Shown piece after piece: positions 19,687-28,172 of a stretch of 64,000 bases of DNA; the first letter of the stretch is position 1, and each line of letters opens with the position of its first letter. The position numbers and the translations under genes were made by a program. Origin of the DNA: UBA2334 sp964396895 (lineage in GTDB: Bacteria; Pseudomonadota; Gammaproteobacteria; Burkholderiales; Burkholderiaceae_C). Under the pieces are notes generated by a model. It was not told the DNA's origin and did not search any database. It saw nothing but the letters and a program-made list of their open reading frames with translations. Location of the stretch: NCBI GenBank assembly GCA_964396895.1, contig CAYNGJ010000002.1:62001-126000 (forward strand). Direction: 5' to 3'.

Positions 19687-20551
19687 AGGCCAGCGCCGCC
19701 GCCGAAAGCTTTTTGCCCTTGGGGTAAACGACCAGCCAGCGCCGTATCAGCGGAAAACCCTGCACATCGAGCTGCACCAGCTCTTTCAAGGCCAGTTCGG
19801 ACACCACCGTGGTGGCCGACAGCACGGCCAACCCCAAACCCCCGGCCACGGTCTGCTTGATGGCTTCGTTGCTGCCCACTTCCAGCCGGTTTTTCAGGGC
19901 GATGCCCTGGGCTGAAAAAAAACGCTCGGCGGTCAGCCGGGTGCCCGAACCCGGCTCGCGCAGGATGAAGGGCTCCTGCGCCAATCGTTGGGGCGAAATC
20001 TGGCGCTGCCCCACCAAAGGGTGATCGGGCGGTGCCACCAGCACCAGTGGGTTGTCGGCAAAGGCCTCGCACACCACGTCCATGTGCTCGGGCGGTTGGC
20101 CCATGATGCACAGGTCGTCCTCATTGGCCGCCAGGCGCTGCAACAGGCTCTCGCGGTTGCCCACGAACATGGCCACGTCAATCCCCGGGTGCGCGGCGCA
20201 AAACCCACCCAGCAGTTTGGGTACGGTGTATTTCACCGTGGTCAGGATGGCAATTTTCAGACTCCCCCGCTCAATGCCCTGCAGCGCGGCGAGGTCCTGC
20301 GACAAGGTTTCCAAGCGGTTGTCGATGTCTTGGCACGCCTCGGCCAGGGTGTGCCCGGCCGAGGTGAGGTAAATTTTTTTGCCCAGCTGCTCGAACAGCG
20401 GCTGCCCCACCGTGTCGGCCAGCTGCTTGACCTGCAGCGACAGCGTGGGGGGCGACAGGTGCAGGGCCTCGGCGGCGCGCGCAAAGCTGCCGTGGCGGGC
20501 CACGGCCAGAAAGATGCGCAGTTGGTGCAGGGTGGCGTGGCGCAGTTTCAT
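19637..20551 (-). CDS. cbbR: CbbR-type LysR regulator, divergent from cbbLS
   Basis: This 304-residue LysR protein begins LRHATLHQLRIFLAVARHGS, with the helix-turn-helix in FARAAEALHLSPPTLSLQVK, the typical CbbR N-terminus. The effector domain (NREQLLN-like region read here as NRESLLQRLAANEDDLCIMG) matches CbbR proteins. Its ATG is 4 bp from a perfect 12-bp inverted repeat and 152 bp from cbbL, in the classic divergent arrangement. CbbR activates the Calvin-cycle operon in response to metabolites such as RuBP or NADPH, according to species. A second paralogue is encoded at 40995-41936 beside cbb operon II. Confidence 0.93.
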   Translation of the reverse strand: MKLRHATLHQLRIFLAVARHGSFARAAEALHLSPPTLSLQVKQLADTVGQPLFEQLGKKIYLTSAGHTLAEACQDIDNRLETLSQDLAALQGIERGSLKIAILTTVKYTVPKLLGGFCAAHPGIDVAMFVGNRESLLQRLAANEDDLCIMGQPPEHMDVVCEAFADNPLVLVAPPDHPLVGQRQISPQRLAQEPFILREPGSGTRLTAERFFSAQGIALKNRLEVGSNEAIKQTVAGGLGLAVLSATTVVSELALKELVQLDVQGFPLIRRWLVVYPKGKKLSAAALAFKDWLFEHRPPAAAGQ

Positions 20552-20554
20552 TAG

Positions 20555-20594
20555 ATAAAAGTAAAACGTAACGGTAAAAACATTTTACTTTTAT
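20555..20594. promoter_or_regulatory. Probable CbbR operator between cbbR and cbbL
   Basis: ATAAAAGTAAAA (20555-20566) and TTTTACTTTTAT (20583-20594) form a perfect 12-bp inverted repeat with a 16-bp AT-rich spacer that itself holds GTAACGGTAAAAA. Strong AT bias in a GC-rich genome, plus the divergent location, make it the best candidate for the CbbR site and cbbL promoter. Binding is inferred. Confidence 0.7.
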
Positions 20595-20643
20595 TTATTT
20601 ATCAGGTCTTCAACAATCTGCACCAGTTCAGAGCAAAAACGCC

Positions 20644-20672
20644 CACTTTGGCGCGCTTTGGGCACCAAAGTG
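20644..20672 (+). promoter_or_regulatory. Stem-loop in the cbbL 5' leader
   Basis: CACTTTGG (20644-20651) pairs perfectly with CCAAAGTG (20665-20672), 31 bp before the cbbL start. No T-run follows, so an mRNA-stabilising or translation-tuning role is more likely than termination. Confidence 0.45.
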
Positions 20673-20702
20673 TTTCACGGATTCAACCCAAGAGGAGCAA
20701 AC

Positions 20703-22124
20703 ATGGCCACGAAGATTTACAACGCGGGCGTCAAGGAATACCGCAGTACGTACTGGGAGCCCCACTACACCGTCAAAGACACCGACGTCCTGGCGTGTTT
20801 CAAAATCACGCCCCAGCCCGGCGTGGACCGCGAAGAGGTGGCCGCTGCCGTGGCCGCCGAATCGTCCACCGGCACCTGGACCACGGTGTGGACCGACCTG
20901 CTGACCGACCTCGACTACTACAAGGGCCGTGCCTACAAAATTGAGGATGTGCCCGGCGACGACACCTGTTTCTACGCCTTTGTGGCCTACCCCATTGATC
21001 TGTTTGAGGAAGGCTCCATCGTCAACGTGCTGACCTCGCTGGTGGGCAACGTGTTTGGCTTCAAGGCCCTGCGCGCCCTGCGCCTGGAAGACATCCGCTT
21101 CCCCATTGCCTACGTCAAAACCTGTGGCGGCCCACCCCACGGCATCCAGGTCGAGCGCGACCTCATGAACAAGTATGGCCGCCCCATGTTGGGCTGCACC
21201 ATTAAGCCCAAGCTGGGCCTGTCGGCCAAGAACTATGGCCGTGCGGTGTACGAGTGCCTGCGCGGTGGCCTGGACTTCACCAAAGACGACGAAAACGTCA
21301 ACAGCCAGCCCTTCATGCGGTGGCGCCAGCGTTTTGACTTTGTGCAGGAAGCCATCGAGAAGGCCGAACGCGAAACCGGCGAGCGCAAGGGCCACTACCT
21401 GAACGTGACCGCCCCCACACCTGAAGAGATGTACAAGCGCGCCGAATACGCCAAGGAAATCGGGTCGCCCATCATCATGCACGACTACCTCACCGGCGGT
21501 TTCTGTGCCAACACCGGTCTGGCCAACTGGTGCCGCGACAACGGCATGCTGTTGCACATCCACCGCGCCATGCACGCCGTGCTCGACCGCAACCCCCACC
21601 ACGGCATTCACTTCCGCGTGCTGACCAAGTGCTTGCGCCTGTCGGGCGGCGACCACCTGCACTCGGGCACCGTGGTGGGCAAGCTGGAAGGCGACCGCGC
21701 CTCCACCCTGGGCTGGATCGACATCATGCGTGACGATTTCATCAAGGAAGACCGCAGCCGTGGCATCTTCTTTGACCAGGACTTCGGCTCCATGCCGGGC
21801 GTCATGCCGGTGGCGTCGGGCGGCATCCATGTGTGGCACATGCCCGCTCTGGTCAACATTTTTGGTGACGACTCCGTGCTGCAGTTTGGTGGTGGCACCT
21901 TGGGCCACCCTTGGGGCAACGCTGCCGGTGCGGCGGCCAACCGTGTGGCGCTGGAAGCCTGCGTCAAGGCCCGCAACGAGGGCGTGGCCGTGGAGAAAGA
22001 AGGCAAGACGGTGTTGATGGACGCCGCCAAACACTCGCCCGAGCTGGCCATTGCCATGGAAACCTGGAAAGAAATCAAGTTTGAGTTCGACACCGTGGAC
22101 AAGCTTGATATTGCACACAAATGA
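20703..22124 (+). CDS. cbbL: RuBisCO large subunit, form IA
   Basis: This is the catalytic subunit of ribulose-1,5-bisphosphate carboxylase, 473 residues. The active-site lysine is in GCTIKPKLG (Lys168), the carbamylated lysine in GLDFTKDDENVN (Lys194), and the later SGGDHLHSGTVVGKLEG, MPVASGGIHVWHMP and GGGTLGHPWG loops are all intact. The N-terminus (YNAGVKEYRSTYWEPHY) and the cbbQ-cbbO genes downstream indicate form IA of the non-carboxysomal (IAq) type; no carboxysome genes are present here. The ATG at 20703 has AGAGGAG at ideal spacing. The 3' end and the gap to cbbS contain a dispersed repeat copy. Expression is probably activated by the divergent CbbR. Confidence 0.99.
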   Translation: MATKIYNAGVKEYRSTYWEPHYTVKDTDVLACFKITPQPGVDREEVAAAVAAESSTGTWTTVWTDLLTDLDYYKGRAYKIEDVPGDDTCFYAFVAYPIDLFEEGSIVNVLTSLVGNVFGFKALRALRLEDIRFPIAYVKTCGGPPHGIQVERDLMNKYGRPMLGCTIKPKLGLSAKNYGRAVYECLRGGLDFTKDDENVNSQPFMRWRQRFDFVQEAIEKAERETGERKGHYLNVTAPTPEEMYKRAEYAKEIGSPIIMHDYLTGGFCANTGLANWCRDNGMLLHIHRAMHAVLDRNPHHGIHFRVLTKCLRLSGGDHLHSGTVVGKLEGDRASTLGWIDIMRDDFIKEDRSRGIFFDQDFGSMPGVMPVASGGIHVWHMPALVNIFGDDSVLQFGGGTLGHPWGNAAGAAANRVALEACVKARNEGVAVEKEGKTVLMDAAKHSPELAIAMETWKEIKFEFDTVDKLDIAHK

Positions 22125-22168
22125 GCCACAGCGCTTGATTGATAAGCATTGACAGCTACTGTTTTTAA
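22105..22168 (-). repeat. Dispersed repeat copy between cbbL and cbbS
   Basis: Read on the minus strand it contains AGTAGCTGTCAATGCTTATC, then AATCAAGCGCTGTGGC. It covers the last codons of cbbL (LDIAHK) and most of the gap before cbbS. Confidence 0.6.
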
Positions 22169-22175
22169 GGAATTC

Positions 22176-22526
22176 ATGATGCAAGACTATTCATCCCGCC
22201 TGTCCGACCCTGCCAGCCGCAAGTTCGAGACCTTTTCTTACCTGCCCGCCATGACCACCGACGAAATCCGCAAGCAAGTGGACTATCTGGTGAAAAAAGG
22301 CCTGAACCCCGCCATTGAGCACACCGAGCCTCAGTACCTGATGGATTCCTACTGGTACATGTGGAAGCTGCCCATGTTCGGGGAAACCGATGTGGACAAG
22401 GTGTTGGCCGAGTGCGAGGCTTGTCGCCAGGCCAACCCGGACAACCATGTGCGCCTGGTGGGCTACGACAACTTCAAGCAGTCGCAAGGCGCTTCCATGG
22501 TGATTTTCCGCGGCAAAACCGTGTGA
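22176..22526 (+). CDS. cbbS: RuBisCO small subunit, form IA
   Basis: The 116-residue small subunit caps the L8S8 holoenzyme. Conserved features seen include ETFSYLPAMTTDEIRKQVDY, the SYWYMWKLPMFGETD loop and the C-terminal VRLVGYDNFKQSQGASMVIF. The start is ATG 22176 or the adjacent ATG 22179; AAGGAA lies 5 bp before the first. It follows cbbL by 51 bp, and a long GC-rich hairpin follows the stop, which would favour high LS expression over the downstream activase genes. Confidence 0.98.
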   Translation: MMQDYSSRLSDPASRKFETFSYLPAMTTDEIRKQVDYLVKKGLNPAIEHTEPQYLMDSYWYMWKLPMFGETDVDKVLAECEACRQANPDNHVRLVGYDNFKQSQGASMVIFRGKTV

Positions 22527-22533
22527 TGGCCCT

Positions 22534-22558
22534 GGGCGAACCGCCACACGGTTCGCCC
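22534..22558 (+). promoter_or_regulatory. Strong hairpin after cbbS, no T-run
   Basis: GGGCGAACCG (22534-22543) pairs perfectly with CGGTTCGCCC (22549-22558) around a 5-nt loop. Without a T-tract it is more likely an RNA-processing or 3'-stabilising element separating cbbLS from cbbQO than a full terminator. Confidence 0.6.
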
Positions 22559-22680
22559 ATGTGCGCCTTGGTTGGCCTTGCCACCGCCACCCCGGCGGCA
22601 AGGCCCAGTGCCCGAGTGGCTGGCGCATGTCGCCCGGCCATTGGGGCACTGACGCAACCCCTGTTGTTCTGGAGACTGGC

Positions 22681-23484
22681 ATGAGCGAAGCACTTGACGC
22701 CTACCGCGTCGCACAAGAACCCTATTACCGCCCCGTGGCCGACGAAGTGGCCCTGTACGAAGCGGCCTACTCGGTGCGCATGCCCATGATGCTCAAAGGC
22801 CCCACCGGCTGCGGCAAAACCCGCTTTGTCGAGCACATGGCCTGGAAGCTGCAAAAGCCACTCATCACCGTGGCCTGCAACGAAGACATGACCGCCTCTG
22901 ACCTGGTGGGCCGTTTTCTGCTCGACGCCCAAGGCACCCGCTGGCAAGATGGCCCACTGGCCACCGCCGCCCGGCACGGGGCCATTTGCTACCTGGACGA
23001 AGTGGTCGAGGCCCGCCAGGACACCACCGTGGTCATCCACCCCCTGACCGACAACCGCCGCGTGCTGCCGCTGGAGAAAAAGGGTGAGTTGCTCAGGGCA
23101 CACCCCGACTTTCAGATCGTCATTTCCTACAACCCTGGCTACCAGAGCCTGATGAAGGACTTGAAGCAATCCACCAAACAGCGCTTTGGTGCGCTGGATT
23201 TCAACTACCCCGAGCACGCGGTGGAAACCGAAATCGTCGCCCACGAAACGGGCGTCACGCCCGAGGTGGCGGGCAAGCTGGTATCAATAGCCGAGCGCGC
23301 CCGCAACCTCAAGGGCCACGGGCTGGACGAGGGCATTTCCACCCGCATGCTCATTTACGCGGGCAGCCTCATTGCGCAGGGCGTGGCCGCGCAGGCCGCC
23401 TGCCGCGTGGCCCTGGTGCGCCCCATCACCGACGACCCCGACATGCGCGACGCACTCGACGCCGCCGTGGCCACCTTCTTCTGA
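22681..23484 (+). CDS. cbbQ: RuBisCO activase AAA+ ATPase subunit
   Basis: CbbQ is a MoxR-type AAA+ ATPase that with CbbO removes inhibitory sugar phosphates from form I RuBisCO. The 267-residue protein has Walker A GPTGCGKTR (residues 40-48), Walker B ICYLDEVVEA (near 102-111) and the sensor-region string IVISYNPGYQSLMKDLK typical of the NorQ/CbbQ group. The ATG at 22681 gives the canonical start (SEALDAYRVAQEPYYRPV). It lies 154 bp after cbbS and 6 bp before cbbO, so Q and O are translated together. Confidence 0.97.
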   Translation: MSEALDAYRVAQEPYYRPVADEVALYEAAYSVRMPMMLKGPTGCGKTRFVEHMAWKLQKPLITVACNEDMTASDLVGRFLLDAQGTRWQDGPLATAARHGAICYLDEVVEARQDTTVVIHPLTDNRRVLPLEKKGELLRAHPDFQIVISYNPGYQSLMKDLKQSTKQRFGALDFNYPEHAVETEIVAHETGVTPEVAGKLVSIAERARNLKGHGLDEGISTRMLIYAGSLIAQGVAAQAACRVALVRPITDDPDMRDALDAAVATFF

Positions 23485-23490
23485 GCCACC

Positions 23491-25854
23491 ATGTCTGCCC
23501 ACCTGGACGAACACACCGACTGGCTGCAGGCCCTGGACCCTGAGAGCCGCGCCCTGATGCTGCACAGCTGGCCCGACGCGGCCAAGGTGCTCTCGGCCAG
23601 GGGGCTGGACAACTACGCCAAAGGTGCCGTGGCCCTCAAAGGCCTGGGCCGTGGGCCAGGCGTGGTGCAGGCCTGGATAGAAGGCGCACCGCAGGTGGCC
23701 AAAGAGGTGGGCGAAGACGTGGTGGGTGACCTGGCCACCACCGCGCTGATGCTGGCGTCCAAAACCTCGGGCGCGGTCATCGAGCTGGTGCTGGGCACCG
23801 CCCCCACCGCCGCACGCCGCCTCGCCGACCCCGACCTGTTTTTGCAATACCTGCAGTTCCTGAACACCCTGTTGGCCCAGGCCCCGCGCGGCGTGCGACC
23901 CATGCTCGACCAGCTCGACGTGTTGCTGGGCCAGCTCACCCTGGGCGGGCTGCGTCGCTGGGCCACCTGGGGCGCACAGGCCCACCGCACCCACTACGAG
24001 GAGCAAATCCGCTACTTTGGGCTGGACTCGAAAGAGTCGCTGGCCGTGCTGCAAAACGAGCGCAAAGGCACCTTGCTGGTGGACGTGCAGCGGCGCATCC
24101 ACATGTACCTGCGTGCGCTGTGGGCGCGCGACTTTTACATGCGCCCCACAGCCGGTGACTTTGAAGCCCGTGAGGGCTACCGCCCCTTCATCGAGCACTA
24201 CCTCATCCACCTGCCCGACGCCGTCGATGCGGTGGTGACCGACCGGGGCACCGTGCCCGCCGCCGAGCTGTACCGCGCCGCCGCCGCCCACGCGGCCGCC
24301 CACCTGGTGTCCACGCGCAGGCCGTTGTCGGCCGAGTCGCTCAACCCCTGGCAAATGGCCTGTGTGGCCCTGGTGGAAGACGCCCGGGTGGAAGCGCTGG
24401 CGGTGGCCCGTTTTCCGGGGCTGCGCGCCCTGTGGGCCAGCCTGCACACCGCCACCCCCGCACAGGACCGCACCGCTGGCGATTTTCTGAGCCGCCTGGC
24501 CCGTGCCCTGCTCGACCCCACTTGTGCCGACGACCATCCCTGGGTGGCGCAGGGCAGGGCGCTGTGGGTGCAGGCCTTGCCGAGGGTGGTGCAAGACCCG
24601 CACGATCCCACCGTGTCGTGGGAGGTGGGCGTGGCCCTGGCACACAGCTTCAAGGCGCTGGTGGGCCTGCCGTTTCACCCCCGCACCGATCTGCAAACCG
24701 CCCCCTACCGCGACGACAACCGCTACTTCTGGGCCTTTGAGGGCCACGAAGGACTGGACAGCGAAGCCGCCATGGCCGCTGGGTACGACAGCGCCAAACA
24801 GGTGCGCAAGTACGTCAACCTCATGGAGTTTGCCAACGAACTCGACGTGGAAACCGCCGGTGACGACGCGCAGGAAGTGTGGGTGCTGGGCACCGAGCTC
24901 TTCCCCTACGAAGACATGGGCGTGTCCTACAACGAGAGCGAGGGGCGCGAGCCCGTCATTGACCCCGTGCACTACCCCGAGTGGGACCACCAAATTCAGC
25001 TGGAGCGCCCCGCCTGGGTCACCGTGCAAGAGCGCCGCGCCAAGGCCGGCGACCCCGCCCTGGTGGACGGCATCGTGGCCCAGCACCGCCGCCTGATTGG
25101 CCGCATGAAGTACCTGCTCGACGCCCTGCAGCCCCAGGGCGTGCAACGCCTGCGCAAGCTGGAAGACGGCGACGACATCGACCTCAACGCCGCCCTGGCC
25201 TCGCTCGTGTCCTTGCGCATGGGCGAGCAGCCCGACCCCCGCATCATGATGCGCAGCGTGCGCAAGCTGCGCGACATTTCGGTGCTGGTGTTGGTGGATT
25301 TGTCTGAATCGACGAATGACAAAGTGGCCGACCAAGATCAAACCGTGCTGGGCCTGACCCGCGAGGCCTGCGTGCTGCTGGCCGACGCCATGGCCAAGGT
25401 GGGCGACCCCTTCGCCATCCACGGCTTTTGCTCGGATGGCCGCCATGACGTGAACTACTGGCGCTTCAAAGACTTCAACCAGCCCTACGACGACGCTGCC
25501 AAAGCCCGGCTGGCCGGCATGCAAGGCCAGCTGTCCACCCGCATGGGCGCAGCCATCCGCCACGCGGCGGCGGCGCTGCAACAACAGCGCTCAAGCAAAA
25601 AGCTGTTGCTCGTCATCACCGACGGCGAACCCGCTGACGTGGACGTGCGCGACCCCCAATACCTGCGCCACGACGCCAAAAAAGCCGTGGAAGAAGCCGG
25701 GCGCAACGGCGTGCTCACCTACTGCATGAGCCTGGACCCCCGTGCTGACCAATACGTGAGCCGCATCTTCGGTGCCCGCCACTTCATGGTGGTGGACCGG
25801 GTGGAGCGCCTGCCCGAAAAGCTGCCTTTGCTCTATGCTGGGCTGACGCGCTGA
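23491..25854 (+). CDS. cbbO: RuBisCO activase adaptor with von Willebrand factor A domain
   Basis: CbbO is the substrate adaptor of the CbbQO activase. The 787-residue product has a long helical N-terminal part, a cbbO/norD-type middle region and a C-terminal VWA domain with the MIDAS motif DLSES (residues 603-607) followed by ITDGEPADVDVRD. The MIDAS is thought to grip an acidic residue of CbbL. The start ATG is 6 bp after the cbbQ stop. It is at the usual length and shows no truncation. The pairing of CbbQO with form IA cbbLS fits the non-carboxysomal Q1/O1 arrangement. Confidence 0.97.
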   Translation: MSAHLDEHTDWLQALDPESRALMLHSWPDAAKVLSARGLDNYAKGAVALKGLGRGPGVVQAWIEGAPQVAKEVGEDVVGDLATTALMLASKTSGAVIELVLGTAPTAARRLADPDLFLQYLQFLNTLLAQAPRGVRPMLDQLDVLLGQLTLGGLRRWATWGAQAHRTHYEEQIRYFGLDSKESLAVLQNERKGTLLVDVQRRIHMYLRALWARDFYMRPTAGDFEAREGYRPFIEHYLIHLPDAVDAVVTDRGTVPAAELYRAAAAHAAAHLVSTRRPLSAESLNPWQMACVALVEDARVEALAVARFPGLRALWASLHTATPAQDRTAGDFLSRLARALLDPTCADDHPWVAQGRALWVQALPRVVQDPHDPTVSWEVGVALAHSFKALVGLPFHPRTDLQTAPYRDDNRYFWAFEGHEGLDSEAAMAAGYDSAKQVRKYVNLMEFANELDVETAGDDAQEVWVLGTELFPYEDMGVSYNESEGREPVIDPVHYPEWDHQIQLERPAWVTVQERRAKAGDPALVDGIVAQHRRLIGRMKYLLDALQPQGVQRLRKLEDGDDIDLNAALASLVSLRMGEQPDPRIMMRSVRKLRDISVLVLVDLSESTNDKVADQDQTVLGLTREACVLLADAMAKVGDPFAIHGFCSDGRHDVNYWRFKDFNQPYDDAAKARLAGMQGQLSTRMGAAIRHAAAALQQQRSSKKLLLVITDGEPADVDVRDPQYLRHDAKKAVEEAGRNGVLTYCMSLDPRADQYVSRIFGARHFMVVDRVERLPEKLPLLYAGLTR

Positions 25855-25893
25855 GCGCAGCGCCTGCATCCCACCACCCAACAGAACCCCACC

Positions 25894-26190
25894 ATGCAAC
25901 CCTACCCCGGCCTCACCCACGAAGACAACCACGGCATCACCCTCATTGGCCGTCTCATCCGCGATGCCTGGGTGTTTGACCTGGCCCCCGAGGGCAGCGA
26001 TTTCGCCGGGAAAACCCCCGGCGAAATGCAAAACCTGTTTGAAAAAGTGCACTTGGCCTGGGAGCCCTACGGCCAACTGCCCAGCCGCCTGCCGCCAGCG
26101 CTGGCGCAGCGCCACGCGCGCATCCACGGCGAGGCCATTGCCAAGGCCAAGGCGGGGGGGTGGAGCGCGGAGTTGGGGGAGGATGATTGA
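25894..26190 (+). CDS. Small protein of unknown function at the end of cbb operon I
   Basis: The 98-residue product begins MQPYPGLTHEDNHGITLIGR and contains LIRDAWVFDL and HLAWEPYGQLPSRLPPALAQ. It is mostly soluble-looking with no signal peptide or membrane span. I do not recognise a named domain. It lies 39 bp after cbbO in the same direction, has codon use like its neighbours, and ends the operon, which suggests it is a real gene co-expressed with RuBisCO. From memory, similar short proteins occur in other betaproteobacterial RuBisCO regions, but I cannot confirm this here. An accessory role with RuBisCO or its activase is possible but only a guess from position. Confidence 0.7.
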   Translation: MQPYPGLTHEDNHGITLIGRLIRDAWVFDLAPEGSDFAGKTPGEMQNLFEKVHLAWEPYGQLPSRLPPALAQRHARIHGEAIAKAKAGGWSAELGEDD

Positions 26191-26333
26191 GGGGGGAGCT
26201 GGCTTTGGGCGCTGCTGAAACCTGAAGGTCGGGTGGAGGCTGGTTGCGGCCACTGGCAGTCGAATCGATACGAACTCGTTGGCGGTCGTTCATTCGGATG
26301 ACTGATGCCACCAACGACGGCTGAGGCTCCGCG

Positions 26334-28172
26334 TCAGTGCCCCATCAACGATGGCAGCCAGGTCGCCACGGCGGGCCACCACGCAATGATCACCGTGCCC
26401 ACAAAAATGGCGGCCAGCGCTGGCAACACCGACACCGCCACGTACCGGATGGACTTGCCGAACATGGATGACGAAAAGTAGATGTTCATGCCCGCAGGCG
26501 GGCACAAAAACCCCATCTCCATGGCCGCCAGAAAAATAATGCCAAAGTGCACCGGGCCCACCCCATAGCTTTGCGCCACGGGCAGCAGCAGGGGCACCAG
26601 CACCACGATGGCGGCGTAAATTTCCATCAGCGCACCGGCCAGCAACAGAAAGGCCGTCAACGCCACCAGAAACAGCGCCTGGTTGGGGATGACCCCCTGC
26701 ACGGCTTCAATGGCGGCATCGGGAATGCCCGCATCAATCAAAAAATTGGTCAGTCCCAGCGCCATGCCCAATATCACCAGCACGCCACCGATGATCTGGG
26801 CAGACTCACTCAAACAAGCCCTGAGCCTGGACACCGACAGCTCGCCATGCGCCCACGCCTGGGTAGCGATGGCATAGCCCGCCGTCAGGGCGGCGCTCTC
26901 GGTGGGCGTGGCCAGCCCACTGACCAACGAGCCTATGGCCACCACCGGTGCGCCCATTTCCCACTTGGCCACCCAGGCCGCCGCCAGGGCAGCCTTCAAA
27001 CTGGGGGGCTGTGGCGGTGGAGGTGGCAGCTGCCCGCCTTGCACCGCAGGGCGACGCAGGTAGCCGCCAAACACCAGCAGGCTCAGCACCATCACCACGG
27101 CGGGCAACAGCCCGGCCAGAAACATGGTGTTGATGGGCACACGCGCAATGATGGCGTACATGATCAACGGCACCGACGGGGCCAGCAACACCCCCAGGGC
27201 ACTGGCACTGGTCACCAGGCTGATGCCGCGCTGCTCCGGGTAACCCGCATTGCGCAGCAGCGGCAGCAGCAAGCCGCCCAAGGCCAGGATGGTGACCCCG
27301 CTGCCCCCCGTGAACGCCGTGAACAGCGAACACAGCACCGCAGTGGCCAGCACCGTGCCCATGACCCCACCCCCCATCAGGGCCACGAACAACTGGCCAA
27401 TGCGGGCCGCCGCACCCGTACGGGCAAACACCAAACCCGCCAGCGTGAACAGCGGCAAGGCGGGCAGCGACGGGTTGACGGTAATCTGGTAGTGCGACAG
27501 CGCCACCGAAGCCAGGGGCAGCCCGTCTTGCCAAAACAGGGTCAAGGCCAAGCCACCCAGCACGGCAAACACGGGCGCACCGGCCAGCAGGGCGGCCACC
27601 AGCCACAAGAGCAGCGGCCACATGGCCAGGGTGATGCCCTCCAGGCCCGTGGCCAGCCACCAGCCAGCGGCGGTCAATGCCGCGCCCCACACCACCTTGG
27701 ATACAAACCCTTGGGCACACCGCGCACCCAGCTTCAGGCCCAGCAGCGCAAAGCCCAGGGGCATGCTGGCCTGCACCCACCACACCGGCAAGCCATAGGC
27801 CAGCACGGCCCCGGTGTCAATTTCTGTGGCCACGAACCGCCAGCTGGCCAACGCCAGCGCGCCACACACCAGGGCCGCAGAACCATTGGCCAACGCCTGA
27901 AGCCACACCCGCGCCAGCCCACCCACCGCGCTGCCCATGTCTCCCAGGGTGGACAGGTGGCCGTGCCGCTCGGCCGCCAGCGCACCGGCCATGGCCAGCA
28001 CCAGACCCAGGTGCTGCACCACGATGGGCGCGTTCTCCACACCCCGCCCCATGAGCGGGCGCATGGCCATTTCCAGCAAGGCAATCAGCAGCATCAACAT
28101 CAGGGCGGCAGAGGCCACGCCTTCATCTGCCCGGCCCAGACCCGCCAGCCAGGCTTGGGCTTGCGCCCTCAC
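26334..28172 (-). CDS. dctQM: TRAP transporter fused DctQ-DctM membrane subunit
   Basis: The 612-residue inner-membrane protein joins a four-helix DctQ-like domain (about residues 1-170, with GVENAPIVVQHLGLVLAMAG) to the large DctM channel domain (about 190-612, with PLFTLAGLVFARTG, FTAFTGGSGVTILALGG and MGFLCPPAGMNIYFSSSMFG). It carries the sodium-coupled transport path. Translation starts at GTG 28172, overlapping the stop of dctP (GTGA), so coupling is likely. Binding-protein genes precede it. The TatT companion points to a TRAP system of the TatT-dependent class; the substrate, probably an organic acid or hydrophobic anion, is not defined by sequence. Confidence 0.93.
   Translation of the reverse strand: MRAQAQAWLAGLGRADEGVASAALMLMLLIALLEMAMRPLMGRGVENAPIVVQHLGLVLAMAGALAAERHGHLSTLGDMGSAVGGLARVWLQALANGSAALVCGALALASWRFVATEIDTGAVLAYGLPVWWVQASMPLGFALLGLKLGARCAQGFVSKVVWGAALTAAGWWLATGLEGITLAMWPLLLWLVAALLAGAPVFAVLGGLALTLFWQDGLPLASVALSHYQITVNPSLPALPLFTLAGLVFARTGAAARIGQLFVALMGGGVMGTVLATAVLCSLFTAFTGGSGVTILALGGLLLPLLRNAGYPEQRGISLVTSASALGVLLAPSVPLIMYAIIARVPINTMFLAGLLPAVVMVLSLLVFGGYLRRPAVQGGQLPPPPPQPPSLKAALAAAWVAKWEMGAPVVAIGSLVSGLATPTESAALTAGYAIATQAWAHGELSVSRLRACLSESAQIIGGVLVILGMALGLTNFLIDAGIPDAAIEAVQGVIPNQALFLVALTAFLLLAGALMEIYAAIVVLVPLLLPVAQSYGVGPVHFGIIFLAAMEMGFLCPPAGMNIYFSSSMFGKSIRYVAVSVLPALAAIFVGTVIIAWWPAVATWLPSLMGH

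Noticed and set aside
26191..26333. 143-bp gap between the small cbb gene and the TRAP permease
   Set aside because: I looked for a terminator or tRNA remnant and saw only short GC-rich strings without a stable stem and T-run.
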